A DNA stretch of 64,000 nt from Pseudoxanthomonas sp. J35 (GTDB taxonomy: Bacteria; Pseudomonadota; Gammaproteobacteria; Xanthomonadales; Xanthomonadaceae), in NCBI RefSeq assembly GCF_000513995.1, contig NZ_AZVB01000001.1, positions 1 to 64,000 on the forward strand, given 5' to 3'. The notes under the pieces are model-generated. The model was given only the letters and a program-made list of their open reading frames with translations, made no database searches and was not told where the DNA came from. A program made the position numbers and the translations under genes. This document shows, in pieces, positions 41,120-53,662 of this stretch. The first letter of the stretch is position 1. Each line of letters starts with the position of its first letter.

Positions 41120-43012
41120 CTAGGCGCGGGGCAGCGCTTCCAGCAGCGCGCCGGAGGCGACCAGCCGCACCATCGCCGCGACCTCGCCATCGAGCGCACG
41201 GTCGCGCTCGAGGAAGGCCACTTCCTGGCGGATGCGCGCGTGCGCGGCAGCCACCGCGACGCCCGGATGGAAGGCATCGGCCTGGGCCAGCTGCGTGCGC
41301 AGCGCCTCGACCTCTTCCAGGAAGCGGCCGCGCGCCGGTGCGTCGGCGGGCGGGCCGCCCTGGACCTTGGCCGCCAGCGCGTCGGCGTCGGCGCGGCGGG
41401 CCAGCGCGCGGGCGGCGTTGATCATGTCCCGGCGCAGGTCCAGCGCCTGCGCGGCGGTGTACAGCTCCAGCGCCAGCACCTTGCCCAGGTCCTCGACCAT
41501 GGCCAGCACGTGGCGCGCCTCGTTGGCACCCATCGACACGTGGTCCTCGGCGTTGGCGCTGGTCGGCACCGAGAACACCGAGGCCGGATGCGCGCGGCTG
41601 GCCAGGTCGTTGACGATCGCCGCGGCGGTGTACTGCACGATCATGTGGCCCGACTCGGTGCCGTCCTCGTTGCCGATCAGGAACGCCGGCAGGCCGTCGT
41701 TGGTGGCCGGGTCGACCAGCTTGTTGAGCCGGCGCTCGGAGATCGAGGCCAGGGTCGGGATCGCCGCCTTGAGGTAGCTCAGCGCCAGCGCCAGCGGCAT
41801 GCCGTGGAAGTGGCCGGCGGAGATCACCTGTTCCTCAACATAGGCCGCATCGGTACGGTCGGGGAACACCAGCGGGTTGTCGGTGACCGCGTTGAGCTCG
41901 ATGTCGAGCACGCGGGCGGCCTGCGCGGCGGCGTCACGCACCGCGCCGTGCACCTGCGGGATGCAGCGCAGCGAATAGCTGTCCTGCGGCTGGTGCTTCT
42001 TGCCGCCGCGGAACGGCAGGAAGCGCCGGTAGAACTTCTCGCGGCCATGGCGCTGGTCGGCCGGCACCCAGTCCCAGCCGATGTCGAAGCGCAGCTCGCG
42101 CGACTCGTCCGTGTCCCAGCTCGACGGCAGCCACGGCCGGAACTTCGGCACCAGGTGGTACGGGATGTCGGCCAGGGTCGAACCGGACAGCAGGCGGCGC
42201 AGGTTCGCCGCCACCTGCACCTGGCCCGGGTGCGGACGCAGCGCGTGTACTTCCCCGGCGAAGGCGCCAAGGCGGCCGGCGAAGGCGTCGATGGTCATCG
42301 CCGCGGCCAGGTCGGCCGTGTCGAGCATGAGCTCCAGGCGGTGCAGCGCGAGCACGCCCATCGCCAGCATCTGCGCGGTGCCGTTGTTCAGCGCCAGGCC
42401 TTCCTTGTAGGACAGCGACACCGGCTGCAGGCCGGCGCGACGCAGGGCCTCGGCGCCGGGCAGGCGCTCGCCCTCGAAGAAGGCTTCGCCGCCGCCGAGC
42501 AGGACGATGGCCAGGTGCGACAGCGGCGCCAGGTCGCCGGAAGCGCCGACCGAGCCCAGCTGCGGCACCACCGGCACGATGCCGGCGTTGAGCATCGCCG
42601 CCATCGCCTCCAGGGTCTGCACGCGGATGCCCGAGTGGCCCTTGAGCAGGGTGTTGATGCGGATGCACATCATCGCCCGGACCACGTCGGCGGCCATCGG
42701 TTCGCCCACGCACACCGCATGGGTGACGATCAGGTTGTGCTGCAGTTCCTCGTGCAGGGAGCGGCCCGAGGGCCTGGCGCCGGGCAGTTCGTCGCGCAGC
42801 GGATGCGCGCCGAGCAGCTTGTCGGCGTTGGAGCCGAAGCCGGTGGAGACGCCGTAGATCGGCTCCTCGCGACGGACCTGCTCGGCGAGGAAGTCGGCGG
42901 CGCGGCGCACCGCTTCGAGGGCGCGCGGGTCCAGTTCGACCCTGGCGCCGTGGGCGACCGCGACCAGGCGGTCGCGGGTCAGGCTCTGACCGTCGAGGCG
43001 GATGCTCTGCAT
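41120..43012 (-). CDS. Histidine ammonia-lyase-like aromatic amino acid lyase with an insertion
   Basis: This 630-residue enzyme has the MIO-forming triad A157-S158-G159 (VGASGDLAPLSH), the catalytic tyrosine at 53 (PIYGVSTGFG) and QDSYSLRCIPQVHGA. Bacterial HutH is about 510 residues. The extra length is mostly an insertion of about 65 residues (279-342, Trp/Arg-rich) just before the QDSYSLRC strand, plus a longer C-terminus. T97-H98 matches the SH pair that selects histidine in HutH, so histidine to urocanate is likely. No other hut gene is nearby; it is 31 bases from hisS on the same strand. Tyrosine or phenylalanine as substrate cannot be excluded. Confidence 0.82.
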   Translation of the reverse strand: MQSIRLDGQSLTRDRLVAVAHGARVELDPRALEAVRRAADFLAEQVRREEPIYGVSTGFGSNADKLLGAHPLRDELPGARPSGRSLHEELQHNLIVTHAVCVGEPMAADVVRAMMCIRINTLLKGHSGIRVQTLEAMAAMLNAGIVPVVPQLGSVGASGDLAPLSHLAIVLLGGGEAFFEGERLPGAEALRRAGLQPVSLSYKEGLALNNGTAQMLAMGVLALHRLELMLDTADLAAAMTIDAFAGRLGAFAGEVHALRPHPGQVQVAANLRRLLSGSTLADIPYHLVPKFRPWLPSSWDTDESRELRFDIGWDWVPADQRHGREKFYRRFLPFRGGKKHQPQDSYSLRCIPQVHGAVRDAAAQAARVLDIELNAVTDNPLVFPDRTDAAYVEEQVISAGHFHGMPLALALSYLKAAIPTLASISERRLNKLVDPATNDGLPAFLIGNEDGTESGHMIVQYTAAAIVNDLASRAHPASVFSVPTSANAEDHVSMGANEARHVLAMVEDLGKVLALELYTAAQALDLRRDMINAARALARRADADALAAKVQGGPPADAPARGRFLEEVEALRTQLAQADAFHPGVAVAAAHARIRQEVAFLERDRALDGEVAAMVRLVASGALLEALPRA

Positions 43013-43043
43013 GCAGGGGTTCCGTGGTGCGGGTGCGGCCGGC

Positions 43044-44456
43044 TCAGCGGCCGGCCAGGGCGCGGGCCTGTTCCAGTTCGACGCGCAGGGTGCCGGCCAG
43101 TTCCTCGCGTGGCACTTCGAACTGCTGCTCGCGGGCCAGGTCCTTGACCGCGACCACGCCGCGGGCGAGCTCGTCCTCGCCGGCCAGGACCACGAAGCGG
43201 ATGCCGGCGCGCGAGGCGTACTGGAACTGCCTGCCGACCTTGCGCGCTTCCATCTGCACTTCGGTGTTGATGCCGCCGGCGCGCAGGTGGCGGGCGATGT
43301 CCAGCGCCTGCGGCAGCTGCGACTCGTCCATCAGCGCGACCATGGCCTGCACGCTGCTCTCGGCGATGCCCTCGATCAGGCCGGCCTCGCGCAGCTGCCA
43401 GAACAGGCGGGTCAGGCCGATGGAGATGCCCACGCCCGGCAGCTTGCTCTTGGTGTAGTGGCTGGCGAGGTCCTCGTAGCGGCCGCCGGAGCAGATCGAG
43501 CCGATGCCCGGGTGCTCGACCAGCTGGGTCTCGTAGACGGTGCCGGTGTAGTAGTCCAGGCCGCGGGCGATGGAGAAGTTCAGGCAGTAGGTCGACTCGG
43601 GCACGCCCATGGCCTTGACCAGGCCGAGCACCTCGCGCAGCTCGCTGGCGCCGGCGCGCAGCACCTCGCTGGCGCCCTCGCCCGCCTCGGCCAGCACCGC
43701 GTCGATGCGGGCCAGCGCGTCGGCGTGCGAGGTCGAACGCACCTCGACGAAGGCCAGGATGCGCTCCACGGCCGCGGCCGGCAGGCCGAAATCCGGGCCG
43801 GTAAGGGTCTCGCGCACGTAGTCGGCGCCGCGCTTGTCGAGCTTGTCGACCTCGCGCAGGACCAGCGCCTGCTGCTGCGGGTCGGTGACGCCCTGGGCCT
43901 CGAAGAAGCCGCGCATCAGCTTGCGGTTGTTGAGCTGGATGCGGAACGCGCCGATCCCCAGCTCGGAGAACACGGCGTGGATCACCGCCAGCACCTCGGC
44001 GTCGTAGCGGATCGACAGGGTGTCCTTGCCGATCACGTCGATGTCGCACTGGTAGAACTCGCGGAAGCGGCCGCGCTGGGCGCGCTCGCCGCGGTACACG
44101 CGCTGCATCTGGTAGCGGCGGAACGGGAAGCTCAGCTCGTGCTCGTGCTCGGCCACGTAGCGGGCCAGCGGCACGGTCAGGTCGAAGCGCAGGGCCATCT
44201 CCGGCAGGCCGGCCGCGGCGCCCTCGGCGGCGGCGTTGGCCAGGGCGCCGGTGGACTGGACGAAGTACACCTGGCGCTCGGTCTCGCCGCCGGACTTGGT
44301 CAGCAGCACGTCGGACAGCTCGAAGACCGGGGTCTCCACCGGCAGGAAGCCGAAACACTCGTAGTTCCGGCGTATGACGTCGAGCATGCGCTGGAAGGCG
44401 ATCTGCTCGCGGGGCAGCAGCTCCATGACGCCGGCGGGGGTGCGGGGCCTGATCAA
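43044..44456 (-). CDS. hisS: Histidine-tRNA ligase
   Basis: This 470-residue class II synthetase is of the longer form. It has motif 2 in [12 protein letters not shown], histidine-specific [13 protein letters not shown] and a C-terminal anticodon-binding domain. It charges tRNA-His. I chose TTG at 44456: the family begins at IRPRTPxGVMELLP, and a clear AGGAG lies 8 bases upstream. An ATG 102 bases further upstream would translate the shared promoter region. It is divergent from the FNR-type gene. Confidence 0.92.
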   Translation of the reverse strand: MIRPRTPAGVMELLPREQIAFQRMLDVIRRNYECFGFLPVETPVFELSDVLLTKSGGETERQVYFVQSTGALANAAAEGAAAGLPEMALRFDLTVPLARYVAEHEHELSFPFRRYQMQRVYRGERAQRGRFREFYQCDIDVIGKDTLSIRYDAEVLAVIHAVFSELGIGAFRIQLNNRKLMRGFFEAQGVTDPQQQALVLREVDKLDKRGADYVRETLTGPDFGLPAAAVERILAFVEVRSTSHADALARIDAVLAEAGEGASEVLRAGASELREVLGLVKAMGVPESTYCLNFSIARGLDYYTGTVYETQLVEHPGIGSICSGGRYEDLASHYTKSKLPGVGISIGLTRLFWQLREAGLIEGIAESSVQAMVALMDESQLPQALDIARHLRAGGINTEVQMEARKVGRQFQYASRAGIRFVVLAGEDELARGVVAVKDLAREQQFEVPREELAGTLRVELEQARALAGR

Positions 44457-44536
44457 GCGGGGGACTCCTGGCGGAACATTGCAGGCTGCAATTCTACCTT
44501 GGCCGCCCCCGGTACCGGCCCCGGCACCGGTATCAT

Positions 44537-45307
44537 ATGCACACCGATTCAGTGGCAATCCGCATGTCCTGGCCTCCGTTCGACAGTCCCTGCCTCACGC
44601 CTCCGCCGGAAGAAGCCGGCCCGATCGGATCCTGCCTGCATTGCCAGGTCCGCCACCTGGCGGTCTGCTCGGTGCTCTCGCGCGAGGAGATGCAGGCCCT
44701 GGAAGCCGCCGCCAGCGTGCAGGTGCTGGAATCCGGCGCGGTGCTGGCCCGCCAGGGCGAGCCGCGCAAGCACGTCTACACGGTCACCCGCGGCGCGCTG
44801 CGCCTGGTGCGCCTGTCCGCCGACGGCCGCCGCCAGGTCGCCGGCTTCGCCATGCCGGGCGACTTCGTCGGCCTCAGCGGCGCCAGCAGCTACCAGCACG
44901 ACATCGAGGCGCTGGCCGACACCGAGCTGTGCCGGTTCTCGCTGGACGCGATGCAGCGGCTGGGCTCGCGCTATCCGCACCTGCAGGCCAAGCTGCTGGA
45001 GCGCGCCTGCGTGGAACTGGACTCGGCGCGCGACCGGATGATGGCGCTGGCGCGCATGAACCCGACCGAGCGCATGGCCGACTTCCTGCTCAAGCTGGCC
45101 GCGCAGCAGGCCCGCGCCGGCAACCCCGGCCCGTCGATCTTCCTGCCGATGCCGCGCGCGGACATCGCCGACCACCTCGGCCTCACCGTGGAAACCGTCA
45201 GCCGCTGCCTGACCACCCTGCGCACCCGCGGGCTGATCGCTCTGCCCGGCACCTACCGCGTCGAGATCCTCGACATGGCGGGGCTGAAGGCGCTCGAAGC
45301 GGCCTGA
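44537..45307 (+). CDS. FNR-type oxygen-sensing transcription regulator
   Basis: This is a CRP/FNR-family protein of 256 residues (247 if ATG at 44564 is used). Four cysteines suit a [4Fe-4S] cluster: C33, C36, C44 (CLHC...AVC, with the 2-7 spacing of FnrL-type proteins) and C132 (TELC). A cyclic-nucleotide-like beta barrel and a C-terminal helix-turn-helix ([16 protein letters not shown]) follow; the ETVSR form is that of FNR. It should switch genes when oxygen falls. No binding site for itself is obvious upstream. Confidence 0.87.
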   Translation: MHTDSVAIRMSWPPFDSPCLTPPPEEAGPIGSCLHCQVRHLAVCSVLSREEMQALEAAASVQVLESGAVLARQGEPRKHVYTVTRGALRLVRLSADGRRQVAGFAMPGDFVGLSGASSYQHDIEALADTELCRFSLDAMQRLGSRYPHLQAKLLERACVELDSARDRMMALARMNPTERMADFLLKLAAQQARAGNPGPSIFLPMPRADIADHLGLTVETVSRCLTTLRTRGLIALPGTYRVEILDMAGLKALEAA

Positions 45308-45528
45308 GCCGCCGGGGACGCTTCCCCGCCTCGCACGACCCCGCTGCCATCCCGGCGAACCGGATCGCCCTGCGGTCTGGCTTCGCGGGAAGCCGCAGCT
45401 GCTACCTTCCGGCCACCCGCGCCCTGCCGACCCTCCGGTGAATCTGCCGCATGCCTGACTCCGGGACGGCGCCGTTGAAGGACTCACCGCCCTGTACCTC
45501 CCAGCTTCGGCTTCGGCTTGGGCTATGA

Positions 45529-45768
45529 CAGCAACAGCAAAGGCGGTGGGCGCGTCGGCTTCGGACGGAGCCGCGGCAGTGCGAGGGGTATGCCGCATCG
45601 CGCGGTTCCGCGTCCGCGCCGGGAATGCGCCTGGGCGCTGGTGACGCCCGGCGCGTCGCCACGCGCCAGCAGCCTGACCGCTCGTACTGCGTTCGCGACC
45701 GCGGAACATCCACGCGCCGCTTGCAGCATCCCCCCGCATTGCCGCGCCTTCGGGCGCGTTCGGGTCAT
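45529..45768 (-). repeat. Structured repeat, copy C (inverted, diverged)
   Basis: Read on the minus strand it follows copies A and B: the CGCGCCCGA head, GCAAGCGGC...GTGGAT...CCGCGGTCGCG, then GGAACCGCGCGATGCGGCATACCCC, and a CTGTTGCTGTC end. About 70 extra bases sit in the middle. Several stem pairs are lost, including two in the inner hairpin, so it looks like an old copy. Confidence 0.75.
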
Positions 45769-45879
45769 GGCTTCGTTCTTGTTCCCCTCTCCTTGGGGCC
45801 GGGGGTGAGGGTCGGGGTCCTCGCGGCGCTGGAATGCCCCCGACCCCTCTCCGTGAGCGAGGGGCTAGACGCGTTTCTG

Positions 45880-45956
45880 GTAGAGCGGGGCTTGCCCCGC
45901 TGCCTTTCCCCGGCGTTGGGCCAGCCGGCGTGGGAGTCGGGCAAGCCCGACTCTAC
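45880..45956. repeat. REPIN: two GTAG-type REPs facing each other
   Basis: GTAGA followed by GCGGGGC-TT-GCCCCGC lies at 45880-45900. The mirror unit, AGTCGGGC-AA-GCCCGACT followed by CTAC, lies at 45935-45956. The head-to-head layout with a 34-base centre is the usual mobile form of REP sequences. The left core is identical to the single REP at 9903. Confidence 0.8.
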
Positions 45957-46002
45957 AGGGCGGCGCGACTTGCGGGATGACGGGCTCTTCGCGACGTCGA
46001 AA

Positions 46003-46214
46003 GAAGCCATGACCCCAACGCGCCCGAGGACGTCGTCCCACGGGGGTATGGCGCAAGCAGGCCATGGATGGCCTGCGGTCGCGCGTTGGAGCCATGGATG
46101 GCGGAACCGCGCGATGCGCCGCACCCCCGTGGGGCGGCGGCCCCGTCCGGAGCCCGTGCCTCCAACGCCTTTGCCTTTGCCTTTGCCGTGGCTGTGGCTG
46201 TGGCTGTGGCTGTT
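46003..46214 (+). repeat. Structured repeat, copy A
   Basis: The outer arms are 46037-46055 and 46115-46133 (17 Watson-Crick pairs of 19). They enclose the inner hairpin 46057-46063/46070-46076 (7 of 7 pairs) with loop ATGGAT. A GC-rich second inner stem follows. The right end is a period-6 tract, (GCCTTT)3 GCCGTG (GCTGTG)3 GCTGTT, at 46167-46214. Its first base matches copy B after AGAAGCC. Confidence 0.85.
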
Positions 46215-46372
46215 TGCTGACGCCACTAGCCTTCAGCATCCGGGGCGGGCATCCGACCGCGCCTCCCCAAAGCGTGGCGAGCGCATCCCCCGGATGCGGC
46301 CTGCGGCCTTACCCGGGCTACGACCGGTTTCTCCCCTCTCCCGGGGGAAGGCTCTGGTATCGCGCCGCCAAT

Positions 46373-46588
<216 letters not shown>

Positions 46589-46635
46589 GAGCGTGCTCCG
46601 CACCGGATGCCCGGACGCTGGCTGGCGCGCAAAAG

Positions 46636-46659
46636 AAAAGCGGGCCGAAGCCCGCTTTT
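46636..46659 (-). terminator. Terminator of the rpsO-pnp transcript
   Basis: A perfect 10-bp stem (AAAAGCGGGC with GCCCGCTTTT) has a CGAA loop. On the minus strand it ends in TTTTCTTTT, 29 bases past the pnp stop. The symmetric A/T flanks could also stop transcription from the left. Confidence 0.9.
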
Positions 46660-46687
46660 CCCTGGGTCTGCTGGAACGCCGCGGCTG

Positions 46688-48793
<2,106 letters not shown>

Positions 48794-48939
48794 GTCGGTT
48801 CCTTGGGGATGCTGTTTCTGCTTGCGATTGACCGCCGGCGACCCTTGCCACAGGCGGGTGGCCGGAGAGCCCGGCCGCGGGTGTTGCGGTGCCGGCGGGG
48901 GCCGGCGACGTGCAGCGAATTCGTGTTCCGAAATGCAAA

Positions 48940-48963
48940 CCGCGGCGCATTTCTGCGCCGCGG
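48940..48963 (-). terminator. Hairpin between rpsO and pnp
   Basis: A perfect 10-bp stem (CCGCGGCGCA with TGCGCCGCGG) and a 4-base loop lie 12 bases past the rpsO stop and lead into TTTGCATTT. It probably acts as a partial terminator, since pnp has no clear promoter of its own. Confidence 0.75.
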
Positions 48964-48975
48964 CGGGGTCTTGCT

Positions 48976-49236
48976 TCAGCGACGCAGGCCGAGCTTCTCG
49001 ATCAGGCCCTTGTAGCGCTCGTTGTCCTTGCGCTTCAGGTAGTCCAGCAGGCTGCGGCGGCGGTTGACCAGCTGGAGCAGGCCGCGGCGGCTGTGGTGGT
49101 CCTTCTTGTGGGTCTTGAAGTGCTCGGTCAGCTGCTCGATGCGGGCGGTCAGCAGGGCGACCTGGACTTCCGGGGAGCCGGTGTCGTTGGCGCCACGGGC
49201 GTGCTCGGCGATGACTTTCTGGGTATCGATGGACAT
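48976..49236 (-). CDS. rpsO: 30S ribosomal protein S15
   Basis: This 86-residue four-helix protein has the 16S rRNA-binding [16 protein letters not shown] segment. It binds the central domain of 16S rRNA early in 30S assembly. The start is ATG at 49236 with AGAGAA upstream; an upstream in-frame start adds 15 non-homologous residues. It has its own promoter at 49371-49400. Confidence 0.97.
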   Translation of the reverse strand: MSIDTQKVIAEHARGANDTGSPEVQVALLTARIEQLTEHFKTHKKDHHSRRGLLQLVNRRRSLLDYLKRKDNERYKGLIEKLGLRR

Positions 49237-49370
49237 GGTGTTTTCTCTTGATGCGAGGCCTGCAGGAACGCGTGTGCGCACCGCCTGACCCGCCGCTTGC
49301 GGAAGGCCGCCCCGCCCCGCGCTGGCGGGGTGATGGACGGAAAGGGTTTGCCCGGAAAAAAGGCGCGCGA

Positions 49371-49400
49371 ATTGTACCCCCCGGGAGAGAGCCGGGACAA
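49371..49400 (-). promoter_or_regulatory. Sigma-70 promoter of rpsO-pnp
   Basis: On the minus strand TTGTCC (49400-49395) lies 18 bases before TACAAT (49376-49371). The leader to the rpsO ATG would be about 125 bases, long enough for the S15 autoregulatory RNA structure known in other bacteria. Confidence 0.6.
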
Positions 49401-49431
49401 GGTTCCGGACCGCCGCCCGGCCTGACCCGGT

Positions 49432-50352
49432 TCAGGCCGCGGCGGGCACGAACAGGCGCTGCGGCGACAGGCGCCCGCCCTCCCCGACCCGGCCCAGGCC
49501 CAGCGGCGCGCCGCCGGGGCCGAACACGGCCACCGGATCGGCCGGGCTCCAGTCGCCGCGCAGGCGCTGGCCCTGGGCGAAACGCACCGCCAAGGCGGCG
49601 TCCAGCTCGACCCGGGGGAAACCGGCCAGGCCGGCGGCCAGCGGCAGCAGGCAGGCGTCCAGCGCCGCCTCGTCGCCGGCCAGGGCCTCCAGCTGCTCGA
49701 GGGTGTACATGAGCGGTTCGCGGAACGGATCCACCCACAGCCGGCGCAGGCTGGCGATGTGCGCCCCGCAGCCCAGCGCCTCGCCCAGGTCGCGGGCCAG
49801 GCTGCGGATGTAGGTGCCGCTGCCGCAGGTTATCCGCAGGCGCAGGCGCCCGCCTTCGTGCCCGAGCAGCTCGATGGCATGGACCACGACCTCGCGCACC
49901 GGCGCCTCGATCGCCTCGCCGCGGCGGGCGCGGGCGTACAGCGGCTCGCCGCCCTGCTTGAGCGCCGAAAAGACCGGGGCGCGCTGCTGCAGCACGCCGG
50001 TGAAGCCGGCCAGCGCCGCCTCCAGGGTGGCGCAGTCCAGCGCCGGCACCGGCCGCTGGCGCAGGACCTGGCCGTCGGCGTCGTCGGTGTCGGTGGTGGT
50101 GCCCAGGACGATGCCGGCCTCGTAGGCCTTGTCCGAGCCCAGCAGCAGGCCGGCCAGCTTGGTCGCCTCGCCGAAGCACAGCGGCAGCAGGCCGGTGGCC
50201 AGCGGGTCGAGGCTGCCGGTATGGCCGCCCTTCTCGGCGCGGAACAGGCGGCGCGCCGCCTGCAGGGCGGCGTTGGAGCTCATCCCGCCCGGCTTGTCGA
50301 GCAGGAGGATGCCGTCGAGGGGGCGGAAGCGGATCTTCGGTCGCCGGTTCAT
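49432..50352 (-). CDS. truB: tRNA pseudouridine synthase B
   Basis: This 306-residue enzyme makes pseudouridine 55 in the T-loop of all tRNAs. The catalytic aspartate is in [13 protein letters not shown], and [11 protein letters not shown] and the KAYEAG strand are present. The C-terminal part is a PUA-like domain. It follows rbfA by 53 bases in the conserved nusA-infB-rbfA-truB order. Confidence 0.95.
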   Translation of the reverse strand: MNRRPKIRFRPLDGILLLDKPGGMSSNAALQAARRLFRAEKGGHTGSLDPLATGLLPLCFGEATKLAGLLLGSDKAYEAGIVLGTTTDTDDADGQVLRQRPVPALDCATLEAALAGFTGVLQQRAPVFSALKQGGEPLYARARRGEAIEAPVREVVVHAIELLGHEGGRLRLRITCGSGTYIRSLARDLGEALGCGAHIASLRRLWVDPFREPLMYTLEQLEALAGDEAALDACLLPLAAGLAGFPRVELDAALAVRFAQGQRLRGDWSPADPVAVFGPGGAPLGLGRVGEGGRLSPQRLFVPAAA

Positions 50353-50405
50353 CGGTCGGGTGGCGGGCCGCGGGCAGGCGGTGGCGCCGGGCGGGCCCGG
50401 GCGCC

Positions 50406-50777
50406 TCAGGCCTCGTCCGGCTCGGTCGGGCCGACCGGGTTCTGGCGCAGCAGCGTATCGATGCGCTCGCCGCGGTCGACCGAATCGTCGTAGTGGAAGT
50501 GCAGCTCCGGCACGTGACGCAGCTTCACCCGCCGGGCCAGCTCCATGCGGATGTCGCGGGCCATTTCCTTCAGCGCCTTCACCGCCTCGCCCGAACGCTC
50601 CGGCAGCAGCGCGGTGACGAAAACCTTGGCGTGGGCCAGGTCGCGGGTGACTTCCACGTCGGACACGCTCACCGACGGCAGCCCGTGCTCGCGCACGGCC
50701 TCGTGGACCAGCGTGCCCAGTTCGCGGCGCAGCTGCGCCGAAACACGGTCGGTGCGATGGAAGGATTTGGTCGGCAT
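50406..50777 (-). CDS. rbfA: Ribosome-binding factor A
   Basis: This 123-residue KH-like protein needed for 30S maturation (16S 5' end processing, cold adaptation) shows the family pattern [19 protein letters not shown] and [10 protein letters not shown]. The start is ATG at 50777, six bases after AAGGAG. An in-frame TTG two codons earlier is less likely. Confidence 0.95.
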   Translation of the reverse strand: MPTKSFHRTDRVSAQLRRELGTLVHEAVREHGLPSVSVSDVEVTRDLAHAKVFVTALLPERSGEAVKALKEMARDIRMELARRVKLRHVPELHFHYDDSVDRGERIDTLLRQNPVGPTEPDEA

Positions 50778-50864
50778 GTGCAACTCCTTGCCGGGCCTGT
50801 GGCGGCCCGATGGATCGGGTCGCGCCCCGGGCGCCTGCCGGCGCGGGGCCCACCCCGGAAACGG

Positions 50865-50889
50865 CGGGACGGCCGCGCGGGCCGTCCCG
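50865..50889 (-). terminator. Hairpin between infB and rbfA
   Basis: A perfect 10-bp stem (CGGGACGGCC with GGCCGTCCCG) has a 5-base loop and is followed by only a short CCGTTTCC. It is probably a weak terminator or RNA-processing site inside the operon. Confidence 0.5.
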
Positions 50890-50933
50890 TCAACGCGCCG
50901 GCGCCGCCCGCGGGGCGGGCCGGCGCCATGCGC

Positions 50934-53567
50934 TTACAGCGTGCGCTGGACCTCGATGCGCTCGAAGCACTCGATCTGGTCGCCCGGCTTGACGTCGTTG
51001 TACTCCTTGACGCCGATGCCGCACTCGGTGCCGTTGCGCACCTCGTCCACGTTCTCCTTGAAGCGGCGCAGCGATTCCAGCTCGCCCTCGAAGATGACCG
51101 TGTTGTCGCGCAGCACGCGGATCGGCTTGTTCCGCTTGACCACGCCCTCGACGACCATGCAGCCGGCGACCGCGCCGAACTTGGAGCTGCGGAAGACCTC
51201 GCGCACCTCGGCGATGCCGATGATCTCCTCGCGGATCTCCACGCCCAGCAGGCCGGAAGCCACCTGCTTCACCTGGTCGATCACGTCGTAGATGATCGAG
51301 AAGTAGCGCAGGTCGACGCCGTTGGCCTCGATGATCTTGCGGGCCGAGGCGTCGGCGCGCACGTTGAAGCCGATCACGGTGGCCTTGGTGGTCACGGCGA
51401 TGTTGGCGTCGGACTCGGTGATGCCGCCCACGCCGGAGCTGATCACGTTGATCCGGATCTGGTCGTTGGACAGCGCGGTGAGCGACTGCTTGAGCGCCTC
51501 CACCGAGCCCTGCACGTCGGCCTTGACCAGCAGGTTGAGGACCTGCTGGCCCTCGCCCTTGCCCATCTGGGCCATGATGTCTTCCATGCGGTTGCCCGCG
51601 GCCTGGACCAGGCGCGACTCGCGGCGCTTGGCGTCGCGCTGCTGCGCCACGTCCTTGGCCAGGCGCTCGTCCTTGACCACGACGAAGTCGTCGCCGGCAT
51701 CCGGCACGCCGGACAGGCCCAGGACCTGCACCGGGATCGACGGACCGGCCGAGGCCGGCTGGCCGCCGGTCTCGTCGAACAGCGCGCGGACGCGGCCGTA
51801 CTGCACACCGCAGACCAGGTAGTCGCCCTTCTTCAGCTGGCCCTGCTGGACCAGCACGGTGGCAACCGGGCCGCGGCCCTTGTCCAGCGCCGACTCGATG
51901 ACCACGCCGCTGGCGTTGCCTTCGGCCACCGCCTTCAGCTCCAGCACTTCGGCCTGGATCGAGATCGCGTCAAGCAGGTCGTCCACGCCCTGGCCGGTCT
52001 TGGCCGACAGCTCGACCATCTGGGTGTCGCCGCCGAACTCCTCGGCCACGACCTCCTCGGCCAGCAGCTCGTTCTTCACGCGCAGCGGGTCGGCGTCGGA
52101 TTTGTCGATCTTGTTGATCGCCACGATGATCGGCACGCCGGCCGCCTTGGCGTGCTGGATGGCTTCCTTGGTCTGCGGCATGACGCCGTCGTCGGCGGCC
52201 ACGACCAGCACCACGATGTCGGTCAGCTTGGCGCCGCGGGCGCGCATCGAGGTGAACGCGGCGTGGCCCGGGGTATCCAGGAAGCTGATCACGCCCTTGG
52301 GCGTTTCCACGTGGTAGGCGCCGATGTGCTGGGTGATGCCGCCGGCCTCGCCGTGGGCGACCTTGGTGCGGCGGATGTAGTCCAGCAGCGAGGTCTTGCC
52401 GTGGTCGACGTGGCCCATGATGGTGACCACCGGCGGACGCGGCTTCGCCTCGCCCTTGGCCTGCTCCACGTGCGCCAGCAGTTCGCTCTCGGCGTCGTCG
52501 GAATCGGCGCGGACCGGCTTGTGGCCCAGTTCCTCGGTGACCAGCGCGGCGGTGTCGTGGTCGATGGTCTGGGTGATGGTGGCCATCACGCCCATCTTGA
52601 ACAGCGCCTTGACCACGTCGCCGCCCTTGAGCGCGAGCTTCTGCGCCAGGTCGGCCACGGTGATCGAGTCGCCGATCGCCACTTCGCGCACGATCGGGGC
52701 GGTCGGGCGCTCGAAGCCACCGGCGCCGCTGGATCCTCCGCCACGGACTTCCTGGCGGCGCGGCTTGGCCTTGCCGCCCGGACGGGCGCTGGAACGGCGC
52801 GCGCGCTCGGCGGCCGACAGGTGCAGCTGGCCGGCGAAGCGGCTGGCCGCGTCGTCGTCCTCGATGCCGGCGACCATCACGTGCGAGCCGCGGGTCTTGT
52901 GCTTGTGGCCACGGCCGTCGTCGGCCGCGCGCTCGGGGGCCGGGCGGTGCGGCGGGGCCGGGGCGCGCGCCGGGCGCGCCGCGGCGGCAGGCGCCTCCTC
53001 GGTGCGGGCCGGGGCGGCGGCGGCCTTCTGCCGCTCTTCCTCGGCCTTGCGCGCCTCTTCCTCGGCGCGGCGGCGCGCTTCTTCTTCCTGGCGCTTGCGC
53101 TCGGCCTCCTCGGCGCGCTGGCGGTCAAGCTCGGCCAGGCGCTGCTGCTCGGCGAGGTTGCGCTGGCGCGATTCCTCGAGCTTGCGCAGCACCTCGGCGC
53201 GCTCGTCGTCGACCGGACCCTGCGGGGCCGGCGCCGAAGCCTGGGCCTCGGTGGCCTTGACGTAGGTGCGCTTCTGCCGGACCTCGACCGCGACGGTGGT
53301 CTTGCTGCGGCCGCCGCCGACGGTCAGTTCCTGCACCTTGCGACGGGCCAGGGTGATCTTCTTCGGCGCGGCGACGTCCTCGGCCTGGGCCTCGGACTTG
53401 CCGTGGGCGCGCTTGAGGAAGCCGAGCAGCTTGAGCTTTTCGGCGCTGGTCACGACCTGGTCGGGGTCGCTGAAGTGCATGCCGGCCTCGGCCAGCTGCT
53501 CCAGCAACTTCTCCACCGGCGTGTTGACCAGGTCGGCGAGCTTGCGGATGGTGGTTTGCTGCGACAT
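50934..53567 (-). CDS. infB: Translation initiation factor IF-2
   Basis: This 877-residue GTPase has an N-terminal IF2_N domain. A long charged Glu/Arg/Ala-rich helix (about 135-200) comes next, then a second IF2_N. The G domain has P-loop [14 protein letters not shown] and NKID, and the C-terminal domains bind fMet-tRNA. It brings initiator tRNA to the 30S subunit, and an initiator tRNA gene heads this same cluster. The start is ATG at 53567 ([11 protein letters not shown]); in-frame codons upstream are not conserved. Confidence 0.96.
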   Translation of the reverse strand: MSQQTTIRKLADLVNTPVEKLLEQLAEAGMHFSDPDQVVTSAEKLKLLGFLKRAHGKSEAQAEDVAAPKKITLARRKVQELTVGGGRSKTTVAVEVRQKRTYVKATEAQASAPAPQGPVDDERAEVLRKLEESRQRNLAEQQRLAELDRQRAEEAERKRQEEEARRRAEEEARKAEEERQKAAAAPARTEEAPAAAARPARAPAPPHRPAPERAADDGRGHKHKTRGSHVMVAGIEDDDAASRFAGQLHLSAAERARRSSARPGGKAKPRRQEVRGGGSSGAGGFERPTAPIVREVAIGDSITVADLAQKLALKGGDVVKALFKMGVMATITQTIDHDTAALVTEELGHKPVRADSDDAESELLAHVEQAKGEAKPRPPVVTIMGHVDHGKTSLLDYIRRTKVAHGEAGGITQHIGAYHVETPKGVISFLDTPGHAAFTSMRARGAKLTDIVVLVVAADDGVMPQTKEAIQHAKAAGVPIIVAINKIDKSDADPLRVKNELLAEEVVAEEFGGDTQMVELSAKTGQGVDDLLDAISIQAEVLELKAVAEGNASGVVIESALDKGRGPVATVLVQQGQLKKGDYLVCGVQYGRVRALFDETGGQPASAGPSIPVQVLGLSGVPDAGDDFVVVKDERLAKDVAQQRDAKRRESRLVQAAGNRMEDIMAQMGKGEGQQVLNLLVKADVQGSVEALKQSLTALSNDQIRINVISSGVGGITESDANIAVTTKATVIGFNVRADASARKIIEANGVDLRYFSIIYDVIDQVKQVASGLLGVEIREEIIGIAEVREVFRSSKFGAVAGCMVVEGVVKRNKPIRVLRDNTVIFEGELESLRRFKENVDEVRNGTECGIGVKEYNDVKPGDQIECFERIEVQRTL

Positions 53568-53662
53568 TCGGATCCTATGCTCTTGTTGGCGCCCCCTCGC
53601 CGAGAGCAAGGGAAACGCGGATTCTAAGCCCTGGACGATGCAGGGCGGTGTTCATCGCCGGC

